64,000 nt of DNA from Rhodohalobacter mucosus (GCF_003150675.1 NZ_QGGB01000010.1:62001-126000), one strand, 5' to 3'. Shown: positions 8,646 through 17,173, numbered from the stretch's first letter. Program-made: numbers and translations. The notes: generated by a model not told the origin, from the sequence alone.

Positions 8646-9311
8646 ATGCAGCTCGAAGTTCATCAGATACCAAAATCATTTCAGGGGTATATAGACCAGT
8701 TCGAGACCGATCCTTCCACGGCTCTTGAACGCCTCGAAAACCATATTGCACGCCGCAATACGGGAGCTGTGGGCTTTTTTTTCCTGGCCTGGCTTTATCA
8801 CCGTCATGGTGAGAATAAAAAAGCCGTTCAGGCTGCCATGAAAGCCAAAATGCTTGCGCCCGGAAGCAATCTGATGGAACGGCTGCACTATCTTCTCTCA
8901 CATCCACGCTCTTTCAATGCCTGGGAACCGCCAACCAAACAGGAACCTTTCCGCAAAGACAATCACAGCCATGACAGGGCACATCCTATTCAGGATCTGG
9001 ATCTGCTGATAGCACGCCTCTCATCGGTAGACCGAAGCCGCATGAAACCTGACCTGAACCCTAAAAACGAAGAGACGGATTTGAGCGAGCTCAGCAGTCA
9101 GGTAGACGATATTGTTACTGAGACGCTCGCATTAATTCATGAAAGGCAGGAGAATTATCCTGCAGCAATTGAAACGTTAAAGAAACTGCGCTCATCTCAT
9201 CCATCAAAAAAAGAACATTATGATGAGCAAATTTTCAGAGTTCAGCAGCTGGCTGAAAAGAGTGAAAAGGGGAAAGGCAAAAGTGAAAAGGGGAGTGAAG
9301 GGAGTGTTTAG
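8646..9311 (+). CDS. Uncharacterised protein with TPR-like helical repeats
   Basis: A 221-residue soluble protein with no signal peptide. Two segments look like tetratricopeptide units: FFLAWLYHRHGENKKAVQAAMKAKMLAPGS (first third) and ALIHERQENYPAAIETLKKLRSSHP (last third). Such repeats usually bind partner proteins. The C-terminus is a lysine/glutamate/serine-rich tail that looks like recent extension into low-complexity DNA. The start used is the ATG at 8646; a TTG two codons earlier is possible. It follows lptE by 28 bases on the same strand and probably belongs to that transcript. No function can be assigned. Confidence 0.6.
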   Translation: MQLEVHQIPKSFQGYIDQFETDPSTALERLENHIARRNTGAVGFFFLAWLYHRHGENKKAVQAAMKAKMLAPGSNLMERLHYLLSHPRSFNAWEPPTKQEPFRKDNHSHDRAHPIQDLDLLIARLSSVDRSRMKPDLNPKNEETDLSELSSQVDDIVTETLALIHERQENYPAAIETLKKLRSSHPSKKEHYDEQIFRVQQLAEKSEKGKGKSEKGSEGSV

Positions 9312-9464
9312 TTTTTAGTGTTTAGTGGTTAGTTGGCAATTGCTTGTTGTTTGTAAGAAAAGGCCGTTGAATAATTCAATTTTATAAATCCTGAATCGAC
9401 TGCCCACAACAAACCACCAACAACTAACAACCGTCAGCTGAGAGCTGACAGCTGACACCAATCC
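9312..9464. repeat. Heptamer-based inverted repeat between convergent genes
   Basis: On the left, five consecutive blocks of seven start with AGT: AGTGTTT, AGTTTTT, AGTGTTT, AGTGGTT, AGTTGGC. On the right, complementary blocks of seven appear (AACCACC, AACAACT, AACAACC), followed by a second seven-base series (GTCAGCT, GAGAGCT, GACAGCT). The two AGT-type arms could pair over about 100 bases and might end transcription from both sides. The same kind of structure recurs at 23295-23425. Confidence 0.6.
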
Positions 9465-10103
9465 TTACTCTCCTTTCACAAACGCATTATTCTTTTTCTC
9501 ATAACCGATGGTTGTGGCGGGTCCATGGCCGGGGAGCACTCGCGTAGAATCGGGCAGGGTGTAGAGTTTGTTGCGGATAGAGTCCGAAAGCAGATCAAAA
9601 TCACCTTTATACAGGTCTGTGCGGCCGATACTTTCCCTGAAAAGGGCATCACCTGCAATAAGCAGATCTTCGGATGGGAAATAGATGGAAACATGATCGG
9701 GTGAATGACCGGGAGTGCAGATCACATCCATTGAAAAAGAACCGATAGTGAATCCCTCTTGCTCATCTAACGGTTCAGGTGTGAAATCAAAATCAGGAAC
9801 GGAAAAACCAAAACGCCCGGCCTGGTCAGAAAAGTGGTTCCAAAGGTAAAGATCGGAATGGTTGAGATATACCGGGACTTTGTGATTCTTAAGTACTTTT
9901 TCAAGTCCAAGAACGTGGTCTACATGGGCGTGGGTCAGAATAACGGCTGTCAGTTTGTTCCCCGACTCGGCAAGATCGTCTTGAAAGACACTGTACTCGC
10001 GGGGCTGATAGAAACCGGGATCAATCAGCAGCGATGACCCTTGTTGAGAGATCAGGTAGGTGTTTTCGGCGAACGGCCCAACTGTGTAGAGTTCAATATC
10101 CAC
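9465..10103 (-). CDS. MBL-fold metallo-hydrolase (glyoxalase II-like)
   Basis: A predicted 212-residue cytosolic metallo-beta-lactamase-fold hydrolase. It shows the metal motif THAHVDH, the later ligands GHSPDH and GDALF, and the closing PGHG. The family commonly hydrolyses thioesters such as S-lactoylglutathione; the short form seen here is widespread in bacteria and usually unassigned. A longer frame opens at an ATG at 10145, but its extra 14 codons fall in the terminator of the L31 gene. The GTG at 10103 has a GAGGA ribosome-binding site seven bases upstream and gives the usual N-terminus, starting (M)DIELYTVGPFAENTYLI. Confidence 0.82.
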   Translation of the reverse strand: MDIELYTVGPFAENTYLISQQGSSLLIDPGFYQPREYSVFQDDLAESGNKLTAVILTHAHVDHVLGLEKVLKNHKVPVYLNHSDLYLWNHFSDQAGRFGFSVPDFDFTPEPLDEQEGFTIGSFSMDVICTPGHSPDHVSIYFPSEDLLIAGDALFRESIGRTDLYKGDFDLLSDSIRNKLYTLPDSTRVLPGHGPATTIGYEKKNNAFVKGE

Positions 10104-10120
10104 TATCTGTTTCCTCAAAT

Positions 10121-10155
10121 AAAAAAAGGATGCAATGAGGTTCATTACATCCTTT
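10121..10155 (-). terminator. Rho-independent terminator after the L31 gene
   Basis: An 11-base stem (GGATGCAATGA against TCATTACATCC, with one wobble pair on the minus strand) and a very short loop are followed on the minus strand by a run of seven T. It lies 20 bases after the L31 stop codon and before the MBL hydrolase start. Confidence 0.8.
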
Positions 10156-10174
10156 CCAAAAAGTCTGTTTACGG

Positions 10175-10387
10175 TTACTTCTTACCGTAGCGCTTGTTGA
10201 AGCGGTCAATACGGTCAGCTTTCTTCTGCAGTTTTTGATCTTTGTTATAGAACGGATGGTTTTTAGAGTCTACCTCACTCTTGTAAACACCGTCTTTGGT
10301 CTGCATGGTGCTGCGTGTTTTTATCTCTGTTCCGTCACTCATCAGGACGGTTATTTCATTATATTCCGGGTGGATACCTTTCTTCAT
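10175..10387 (-). CDS. rpmE: Large ribosomal subunit protein bL31
   Basis: A 70-residue basic protein starting MKKGIHPEYNEITVLMSDGTEIKTRST and ending DRIDRFNKRYGKK, the typical bL31 pattern; it is a component of the 50S subunit. It has no CxxC pairs, so it is the zinc-free form. It is flanked by its own terminator on the downstream side and by the fadE terminator upstream, so it probably forms a single-gene transcript. Confidence 0.93.
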   Translation of the reverse strand: MKKGIHPEYNEITVLMSDGTEIKTRSTMQTKDGVYKSEVDSKNHPFYNKDQKLQKKADRIDRFNKRYGKK

Positions 10388-10453
10388 TTTTCCTGAATTT
10401 TTAGAATCGTCAATAGACTAGAAAAGATACGGGATCAGTATTTGTTTTGCAAT

Positions 10454-10495
10454 CAATAAAAAAACCTGCAGCTCATGCTTGAGCCACAGGTTTGG
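10454..10495 (-). terminator. Rho-independent terminator after the acyl-CoA dehydrogenase gene
   Basis: A long hairpin (AAACCTG-CAGCTCA paired with TGAGCCA-CAGGTTT, small loop) is followed on the minus strand by a run of T into TTATTG. It begins 25 bases after the fadE stop and ends the tetR-fadE transcript. Confidence 0.85.
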
Positions 10496-10519
10496 ATTGT
10501 TGGGATCAATCGATTTTTA

Positions 10520-13030
10520 CTAACTCTTTTCATGAGCCAAAATGGACTTATCGTCCGGCTTTTCAAGCCCGGATGATACCGGAGCCGAAGCCCGTCCACT
10601 TTTGTATTCTTCCAACGTGAACTCATCAACCAATATTGCATCAAATCTGGCTTCTTCGGTTTTTCTGACCAGTTCTGCTTCTTCTTCTGTAATAATATCC
10701 TTTTCAAGTGCAGGATTGAGCTGTTTGAGAACATGATCTTTCGGAATTTCACGCGCCTTGGTAGCTTTGTAGAGTTTTTTGTAAACCGGGAATGACTCCT
10801 CGATTTGACTCATGGCATACTCATAGCGCCCGATCGCTTCCTCTTTACTATCAGGGACGTAAATTCCGTCCGTAATTCTGTCACGCGCTTCACCCCGCGA
10901 CTGCATCGCCTGTGCAATCTGATGTCCCAGCTTATCAGACGGTTTGCGGCCAATCCGGTTCATTCTGGACCATATGCCTACCGGTCCGCGGAACAACCAG
11001 CTGAGACCGGGAACCGTAATTTCGGAATAGATCTCATCAAAAGCGTTCTGAATCCGGTAAAAAGCGTGCTGCATCGCCCACTCGAAGTAGGGCATATCCT
11101 CTTTCCGGCGGCCTTCCGCTTCAAACCGTCGGAGCGTGGCCGTTGCAAGCAGCATCCAGCTTAGAATATCGGCATACCTGCCGGCCAGTTTCTCCTTCAT
11201 CTTGAGAGCTCCGCCGTACGATCCCAGCGCGATATCAGACATGAACGCAAACGATGCCGAAGCCCAGGCCAGCTTGCGATAGTATTTGGCAGCGGGCCCG
11301 CTTACGGGAGACCCGGACAGGCGTCCGCGGGTGATACTGAGCAGCAGTGCACGTATACTGTTCTGCACCACATGGCCCATATGTTTCCAGAATGCATTGT
11401 CAAAACCTTTTACATCCTTGTCCATTAAGGCGTTGATCTCCTTGAGCGCATAGGGATGGCTGCGGATAGCGCCCTGGCCAAAGATCATCAGCGTGCGGGT
11501 AAGTATATTGGCTCCCTCTACCGTGATCGCAATCGGCATGGCGATATATGAGTGCGCAAAGATATTCCGCGGTCCGCGTGAAATGCCGGCTCCGCCCACA
11601 ATATCCATGGCGTCATTTACGATTTCCCGGCCAAGCTCAGTGAAATTATACTTGGCAATGGCCGTGACCACAGCCGGCTTGGCACCTTCATCCAGAGCAC
11701 CGCAGATGTAGCCGCGAGCTGCATCCATCAGGTAGGTATAGCCTCCGATGCGTGCCATGGGTTCTTCAATTCCCTCAAAGCGGCCGATATTAAGCCCGAA
11801 TTGCTTTCTGATGAGCGAGTAGGCACCGATTGCACGGGTAGCGGTTTTGGCACCCCCTATCGCCTGTGCGGGGAGTGAAATACCGCGTCCCACAGCCAGC
11901 GACTCCATCAGCATGCGCCAGCCGTTACCTGCGCCTTCTTCTCCCCCGATGATGGCGTCGATAGGAACCACCACATCCTCGCCGCGGGTCGGACAGTTGT
12001 AAAACGGCACGCCGAGCGGATCATGCCGCTTGCCCAGCTCCACACCTTCGGTATCCGACGGAATCAGGGCGCATGTAATTCCCAGCTCTGTTCCCTTTCC
12101 AAGAAGATTCTCCGGGTCATACATCTTAAAGGCTAGACCTATAACCGTGGAAATAGCTGCGAGTGTTATATACCGCTTATCCCAGTTCAGTTTAAGGTAC
12201 AGATTTCCGTCATCGCCCTTGAAAACTTCTCCGGTTGACTGCATCGACCCCGCATCCGACCCTGCGTTGGGTTCGGTGAGCGCAAAACAGGGGATCTCCT
12301 CACCGGTGGCCAGGCGCGGAAGGTAGTGGTTCTTCTGTTCATCCGTGCCATAGTGCATCAGCAGCTCGGCCGGACCCAGGGAGTTCGGGACCATTACCGT
12401 AGTGGCGAGCGGTCCGCAACGCGAGGCCAGCTTGGCCACGATGGCACTGTGCGCATTGGCCGAAAAACCGTAACCGCCATATTTGTCGGGAATAATCAGT
12501 CCAAAAAACCGCTTGTCGCGCATGTATTGCCAGGTTGCATCATCAAATCCCTTGTTCTGGAATACTTCCCAATCGGAGACCATCGCACAGAGTTCTTCAA
12601 CAGGACCATCCATGAACTCTTTCTCTTTGTCGGTCAGGTCGGGATATTTCTCCTTATTAAGGCGATTCAGGTCGGGTTTCCCCGAGAAAAGTTCTCCCTC
12701 AACCCAAACCGTACCGGCATCAATGGCCGTTTGTTCGGTCTCCGATATGGCCGGAAGAATGTTTAGTGCGTCCAGAAGCTTCATCAACGGACCTGACAAG
12801 ACAGCTCTCCTGATCGGCTTTATGTTAAATACAACGGCCAACACAACAAATGTGATGACCAGCCAGGCCGGTGCGCTGAACCCGGCAAGGGCTATCAGCC
12901 CTGCCACAGCCCAAAGCCAGAGCGGTGCGCCGGCAAATCCAAAAACAAGGAATACAAGCACGATGCCGGCCCAGACTCCCCATGCTTCAAATTGATTTAA
13001 AAAACCAAACTGCTCCAAAAATGCTTCCAT
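10520..13030 (-). CDS. fadE: FadE-type acyl-CoA dehydrogenase
   Basis: An 836-residue protein in the size class of Escherichia coli FadE (814), much longer than ordinary acyl-CoA dehydrogenases. Residues 1-65 are hydrophobic and likely anchor it to the inner membrane. The dehydrogenase core follows: RFFGLIIPDKYGGYGFS, then the flavin/substrate motif CFALTEPNAGSDAGSM, then GAGNGWRMLMESLAVGRGISLP, and EGANILTRTLMIFGQG. A FadE-specific C-terminal domain completes it (DUF1974-like). It oxidises fatty acyl-CoA to the 2-enoyl-CoA, the first step of beta-oxidation. It is preceded 12 bases upstream by a TetR regulator on the same strand and is followed by a terminator, so the two genes form a short operon. 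Confidence 0.92.
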   Translation of the reverse strand: MEAFLEQFGFLNQFEAWGVWAGIVLVFLVFGFAGAPLWLWAVAGLIALAGFSAPAWLVITFVVLAVVFNIKPIRRAVLSGPLMKLLDALNILPAISETEQTAIDAGTVWVEGELFSGKPDLNRLNKEKYPDLTDKEKEFMDGPVEELCAMVSDWEVFQNKGFDDATWQYMRDKRFFGLIIPDKYGGYGFSANAHSAIVAKLASRCGPLATTVMVPNSLGPAELLMHYGTDEQKNHYLPRLATGEEIPCFALTEPNAGSDAGSMQSTGEVFKGDDGNLYLKLNWDKRYITLAAISTVIGLAFKMYDPENLLGKGTELGITCALIPSDTEGVELGKRHDPLGVPFYNCPTRGEDVVVPIDAIIGGEEGAGNGWRMLMESLAVGRGISLPAQAIGGAKTATRAIGAYSLIRKQFGLNIGRFEGIEEPMARIGGYTYLMDAARGYICGALDEGAKPAVVTAIAKYNFTELGREIVNDAMDIVGGAGISRGPRNIFAHSYIAMPIAITVEGANILTRTLMIFGQGAIRSHPYALKEINALMDKDVKGFDNAFWKHMGHVVQNSIRALLLSITRGRLSGSPVSGPAAKYYRKLAWASASFAFMSDIALGSYGGALKMKEKLAGRYADILSWMLLATATLRRFEAEGRRKEDMPYFEWAMQHAFYRIQNAFDEIYSEITVPGLSWLFRGPVGIWSRMNRIGRKPSDKLGHQIAQAMQSRGEARDRITDGIYVPDSKEEAIGRYEYAMSQIEESFPVYKKLYKATKAREIPKDHVLKQLNPALEKDIITEEEAELVRKTEEARFDAILVDEFTLEEYKSGRASAPVSSGLEKPDDKSILAHEKS

Positions 13031-13042
13031 AATGACCTCCTG

Positions 13043-13630
13043 TTAAGCGGGTGTTCTCTGAATGATAAAACCATGTATGATTTGGTCGATCGCATGATCC
13101 AAAAAAGGCTGTTTTGGAATTCGCGTATCGAGACGTTTACTAAGTACAACGGAAACCACACCGTGAAGCTGAGCCCAGATGGTATATGCACTAATCATAG
13201 GGTCATCCACGTCGAGTACATGCTTCTCTATACCAGAACGAATGATGGATGCGATCATTTCATAAATATCCCGTACCTGCTGAAATTTCTCCCTTGGATA
13301 TTTCGGCATCTCTTCCGGCCTCACCATATAGATAATTTCGTACTCCTGTGGGTTTTCCAGCGCATAATCCACGTATGTCCTGGTCAGTTTCTCCAGCTGC
13401 TTCACCGGGTCAGCGGACGGATCAATAGCACCTTTAAGTGCTGAAGTGAGACGTTCAATACTCTCCTCAACCAGCGCAAGCAGCAGTTCATCCTTGTTTT
13501 TAAAATAGAGATAGATGCTTGTTGCCGTTACACCGGCCCTGTTTGCAATCTTCCGCATGGAGAGTTTTGCGAACCCCTCCTTAAGAAGAAGTTCCTTGCT
13601 GACATCAATGATTTCACGCCTCAGCGACAT
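13043..13630 (-). CDS. TetR/AcrR-family transcriptional regulator
   Basis: A 195-residue regulator with a clear N-terminal TetR helix-turn-helix: FAKLSMRKIANRAGVTATSIYLYFKNKDELLLALVEE at about residues 19-55. The C-terminal ligand domain is not diagnostic but resembles the TetR_C group linked to acyl ligands. It lies immediately upstream of fadE (12-base gap, same strand), so it probably represses its own operon and responds to a long-chain acyl-CoA, as fatty-acid TetR regulators do elsewhere. That ligand is inferred from context only. Confidence 0.88.
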   Translation of the reverse strand: MSLRREIIDVSKELLLKEGFAKLSMRKIANRAGVTATSIYLYFKNKDELLLALVEESIERLTSALKGAIDPSADPVKQLEKLTRTYVDYALENPQEYEIIYMVRPEEMPKYPREKFQQVRDIYEMIASIIRSGIEKHVLDVDDPMISAYTIWAQLHGVVSVVLSKRLDTRIPKQPFLDHAIDQIIHGFIIQRTPA

Positions 13631-13694
13631 ATACAGATGGGTTAACAGTGTTAAGTAACGCTTTAATTTATCAAATTTGGGGTGAATGTCAATA

Positions 13695-13730
13695 GGGGGC
13701 AGGGCACAAGGTACAGGGTGCAGGGTGCTC
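13695..13730. repeat. Short heptamer repeat (GGGTGCA type)
   Basis: Four imperfect seven-base units (AGGGCAC, AAGGTAC, AGGGTGC, AGGGTGC) immediately precede a repeat module. The same unit forms the array at the cutC start (32973-33006). Confidence 0.6.
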
Positions 13731-13800
13731 GTCCCCTCTTGAGAGGGGACATGGTTAGATGAACGTGCAAAGCACGATTCAGATAACCAAGGGGTGTGTC
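13731..13800 (+). repeat. Isolated copy of the DUF559-associated hairpin module
   Basis: A 20-base near-palindrome (13731-13750, GTCCCCTC...GAGGGGAC) is followed by a hairpin: outer stem TGGTTA/TAACCA, lower stem GAA/TTC, apical stem CGTGC/GCACG, loop AAA, with one bulged A on the 3' side. The module ends in AGGGGTGTGTC (13790-13800). Order and spacing match the modules around the DUF559 gene 7 kb away, while the stem sequence differs. Confidence 0.75.
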
Positions 13801-13818
13801 TGACAGGCCTTGGCAGAA

Positions 13819-13937
13819 GGCTTCAGGCTTCAGGCTTCAGGCTTCAGGCTTCAGGCTTCAGGCTTCAGGCTTCAGGCTTCAGGCTTCAGGCTTCAGGCTT
13901 CAGGCTTCAGGCTTCAGGCTTCAGGCTTCAGGCTTCA
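13819..13937. repeat. Perfect heptamer array, GGCTTCA x17
   Basis: The 119 bases are exactly 17 uninterrupted copies of GGCTTCA. In every frame this encodes the same short peptide repeat without a stop, which produces spurious open frames. It is not a CRISPR: there are no spacers. Perfect copies imply recent expansion or active correction. Confidence 0.97.
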
Positions 13938-14050
13938 ACGGGCAACTTATGGAAAGTTCTGAAATCATACACCGAATATCTCCAATCGCATATCATTTCC
14001 TCCGTCTCATACAGGGGGAATGCCCCATCGGGATCCCTTCGGGAAATTCC

Positions 14051-14790
14051 CCGCTCGCATATGTCGACCTGCGGTCTTTATAAAGCTTTTCAGCAGTCAG
14101 CTATCAGCTATCAGCAGCCAGTATTTTTAATTTTCGATAAGGTACTTGAACATTGAGCGGTTGGTCAGTTGTATGATTGGATATTTCATCCCCTCCGTGG
14201 CAAACTACTCCGCGTTCTCTGCAACTCCGCGGTGAATCACTCCGTGGTGAATCACTCCACCGCATCCACATCCACGTTGATACGCACCGCGCACCCACGG
14301 GGAATGAATTCCCCGCTCGCGTGTGTCGACCTGCGGTCTTTTCGGGCTTACAGCAGTCAGCTATCAGCTATCAGCAGTCAACCTCAGTTATTTAGAAACT
14401 ACACTTGATCATTAATCGGTTGGTCAGTTGTGTGATTGGATATTTCATCCCCTCCGTGGCAAACCATCTCCGCGTTCTCTGCAACTCCGCGGTGAATCAC
14501 TCCGTGGTGAATTACTCCACCGCATCCACATCTACGTTGATACGCACCGCGCACCCAAGGGGAATGAATTCCCTGCTCGCATATGTCGACCTGCGGTCTT
14601 TTTAAAGCTTTTCAGCAGTCAGTATTTTTAATTTTCGAAAAAGCAGTTGATCACTGTTCGGTTTATCAGTTGAGCGGTTGGATATTTCACCCCCTCCGTG
14701 CCTCTGTGGCAAACTACTCCGCGCACTCAGCGTCTCTGTGGTTCACCTACTCCACCGCATCCACATCCACGTTAATACGAACCGCTCCTG
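14051..14790. repeat. ~261-bp tandem units, each carrying a copy of the priA 3' end
   Basis: The block beginning GTCGACCTGCGGTCT occurs at 14063, 14325 and 14585 (spacings 262 and 260). Each unit continues with CAGCAGTCAG/CTATCAG heptamers, a TTGGATATTTCA segment (14177, 14437, 14678) and a Ccgtgg...Ccgcg segment. It then has a 36-base match to the end of priA at 14255-14290, 14515-14550 and 14750-14785. The third is the real gene end. Read on the minus strand, the copies differ only at third codon positions, and each is followed by an in-frame stop (TGA, TAA and, in the gene, TAG). Confidence 0.85.
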
Positions 14791-17173
14791 AGCCTTTGGG
14801 TTTGATGGAGTCGTATTTCTTGAAGATATCGTTCAGCAGTTTTTCGATGGCGTGGCCGTTGAAATTGCGGCTCAACTTGATGTTGGCCTCCCACTGGTGC
14901 TGTCCGCTCATCCACTCGATTACGGAGGGAGAAGGGCCCATTACCGGTTCATCACCGGTAACCGTGCGCATGGCGTCACAGAATTTATCCGCCACCACCT
15001 GAACCTTGCTCCACGACGGACACTTGAACTGAAACACAACCATTCTGGAATAGGGCGGGTAGTGAAGCATTTCGCGGTTGGCCAGCTCGTGCCGTGCAAA
15101 GGCTTTGAAGTCGTGGGTCTTTGCGCATTGTATCGCGGGGTGATCCGGTTTCCAGGTCTGCACGTACACCACGCCCGGCTTCTCTGCACGCCCGGCACGG
15201 CCGGCCACCTGGCTCAGGAGCTGGAACATCCGCTCACCCGCCCTGAAGGACGGGAACGCCAGTTCGGTGTCGGCATTGAGCACACCCACAACGGTTACAT
15301 TAGGGAAGTCAAGTCCCTTGGCCACGATCTGCGTGCCGATCAGGATATCGGCCTGACCACTTAGAAATTGCTCGTAGATTGTCTGGTGCCCCCGCTTGCC
15401 GGAAGTAGAATCGCGGTCCATCCGCAGCAGCCGCGCCTGCGGGAACAGTTTCTCAACCTCCTCCTCCACCTGCTGGGTGCCGCTCCCCTTGGTTTTCAGG
15501 TTGGCGGATCCGCACATTTCGCACCGGGTATCGGCCCGTCTCGAGTAGCCGCTGTAGTGGTCCAGCAAAATATTTTTCTTTTTGTGATAGGTGAGGCTGG
15601 TGGAACTCTCCGGACTCTGGGGCACATGGCCGCAATCCTCGCACTGCATGAATGAAGCAAATCCGCGCCGGTTGTAGAGCAGGATCACCTGCTCTTTTCG
15701 TTTCAGGGCTTTCTCCACTTCGTTGTAAAGCTCCACCGTGAGCGGTCCCCGCATGGCCGATTTATACTCCAGCATGTTCAAAATCTGCACTTCCGGCATT
15801 GTTCCCGTAGGACGCAGCGGCAGGTGCAGCAGTTCGTGTTTCTCTTCCTTCACCGCCTGAACGGAGACCATCCCCGGCGTAGCCGATCCCAATACCGCAA
15901 CGGCGTTCTCCATGTGGGCGCGCATGACCGCCACATCGCGGGCGTGATAGCGAGGTGCGGGATCGTACTGCTTGTACGAGGTGTCATGCTCCTCGTCCAC
16001 AACAATCAGTCCCACATCCCTGACCGGTGCAAACACTGCGGACCTTGGACCGATGGCAATCCGCTTCTCGCCCGATTTCAGGCTCTGCCACGCTTCGAAC
16101 CGCTCCCGATCGGAAAGCCGGCTGTGCAATACGGCGATTTGATCGCCAAAGATGTGATAAAAGCGCTGCACGGTCTGCGGTGTGAGCGCAATTTCGGGCA
16201 CCAGCACCAGTCCGCCCCGCCCCTGCTCCAGTGCGTGTTTAAGAGCATGGATATAGACTTCGGTCTTCCCGGAACCGGTAACGCCAAAGAGCAGATAGCT
16301 CTTAAAAGCATGGGAATCCAGCGATTCACGGATCTTTTCAAACGCCTCCTGCTGCTGATCAGAGAGGATTTTGATCTCATCCGGCCGGTGAATGCCGTTG
16401 TGAACCGGTTCGCTCTCCACGGGAAGGTCCACCGACTCGATCCATCCCTCCTTTTCGATCCGGTTCAGGGTGTAGGTTGTAAACAGTTTATCCTCCAGCA
16501 GATGACGGTGAGGCAAAGGCAGGTTCATTCCGGTCAGCTTTTCGAACGCCTGTACCCATTTGTTGTCGCGTTCTTTTTCTTCAAGTCCTGCAAGTGCCTT
16601 ATCCGGGTTCACCGATTCCGCAAGCTGCCAATGCTTGACCTTCTTGTAATCCACTTTCTGTTTCGGCTGCTCCCAGACGGTCACCCACTCCTGCTTCAGG
16701 GCCTTTTTCAGAAACGCCTTTCCCTTCCCCTCGCGCCAGCGCTTTTCGGCCTCTTTCAGGGTGAGATGGCTTTCAGCGATCTCATCCAGCAGCTCCCGCT
16801 CCTCTTCGGAGATCCCCCCTTTAAAACCCTTGCGGACCTGCAGTCGTTTTTCGGACGCAAAATTCAACCCCACAGGCAGCGCCGCCTGGACCGCCTCTCC
16901 CCAGCTGCAGTAGTAGAAACGGTGGATCCACTCGGTGAGCTGCAGCATGGTGTGATCCATAACCGGTTCCTCATCCAGGATCCGCTCTACCGGACGCGTC
17001 TCAAACTCAGGTTTACGGTCGTGAACCTGAACAACCATCCCGATGGCAAACTCACTTCGAAGCGGCACCCACACCCTCATGCCGGGCCGGATTGTGGAAT
17101 CGCCCGTCTCATAGGTAAACAGGCGGCGAACGGCGGTGGGGAAGGCTATGTCTGCGTATCGGATTTTGCTCAT
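14747..17173 (-). CDS. priA: Primosomal protein N' (PriA helicase), one zinc site lost
   Basis: An 808-residue superfamily-2 helicase that reloads the replisome at stalled forks. It has an N-terminal 3'-OH-binding region (about 1-100), Walker A GVTGSGKTEVY (around 297), the DEEH box in IVVDEEHDTSYKQYDPAPRYHARD, and motifs IGTQIVAKGLDFPNVTVVG and QVAGRAGRAEKPGVVYVQT. PriA normally carries eight zinc cysteines. Here the outer four are kept (CEDCG about 509, CEMCG about 551), while the inner four read S, S, D and S (QSPESS and DHYSG), so exactly one of the two zinc sites has been lost. The 3' end lies in a tandem repeat that contains two further copies of the last 12 codons. The start gives the standard N-terminus, YADIAFPTAVRRLFTYE. 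Confidence 0.93.
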   Translation of the reverse strand: MSKIRYADIAFPTAVRRLFTYETGDSTIRPGMRVWVPLRSEFAIGMVVQVHDRKPEFETRPVERILDEEPVMDHTMLQLTEWIHRFYYCSWGEAVQAALPVGLNFASEKRLQVRKGFKGGISEEERELLDEIAESHLTLKEAEKRWREGKGKAFLKKALKQEWVTVWEQPKQKVDYKKVKHWQLAESVNPDKALAGLEEKERDNKWVQAFEKLTGMNLPLPHRHLLEDKLFTTYTLNRIEKEGWIESVDLPVESEPVHNGIHRPDEIKILSDQQQEAFEKIRESLDSHAFKSYLLFGVTGSGKTEVYIHALKHALEQGRGGLVLVPEIALTPQTVQRFYHIFGDQIAVLHSRLSDRERFEAWQSLKSGEKRIAIGPRSAVFAPVRDVGLIVVDEEHDTSYKQYDPAPRYHARDVAVMRAHMENAVAVLGSATPGMVSVQAVKEEKHELLHLPLRPTGTMPEVQILNMLEYKSAMRGPLTVELYNEVEKALKRKEQVILLYNRRGFASFMQCEDCGHVPQSPESSTSLTYHKKKNILLDHYSGYSRRADTRCEMCGSANLKTKGSGTQQVEEEVEKLFPQARLLRMDRDSTSGKRGHQTIYEQFLSGQADILIGTQIVAKGLDFPNVTVVGVLNADTELAFPSFRAGERMFQLLSQVAGRAGRAEKPGVVYVQTWKPDHPAIQCAKTHDFKAFARHELANREMLHYPPYSRMVVFQFKCPSWSKVQVVADKFCDAMRTVTGDEPVMGPSPSVIEWMSGQHQWEANIKLSRNFNGHAIEKLLNDIFKKYDSIKPKGSGAVRINVDVDAVE

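Noticed and set aside
10104-10145. ATG at 10145 as start of the MBL hydrolase
   Set aside because: The extra codons lie in the L31 terminator; the GTG at 10103 has a GAGGA site and the family N-terminus.
13794-14156. Open frames across the GGCTTCA array encoding repeated SGFRLQA peptides
   Set aside because: A heptamer array of 17 units stays open in several frames by arithmetic. There is no start signal or family similarity, and the frame continues into other repeats.
14051-14746. Apparent small proteins repeated in the 261-bp units
   Set aside because: They arise because the same DNA is repeated; only the 36-base piece on the minus strand has coding history, as the priA end.
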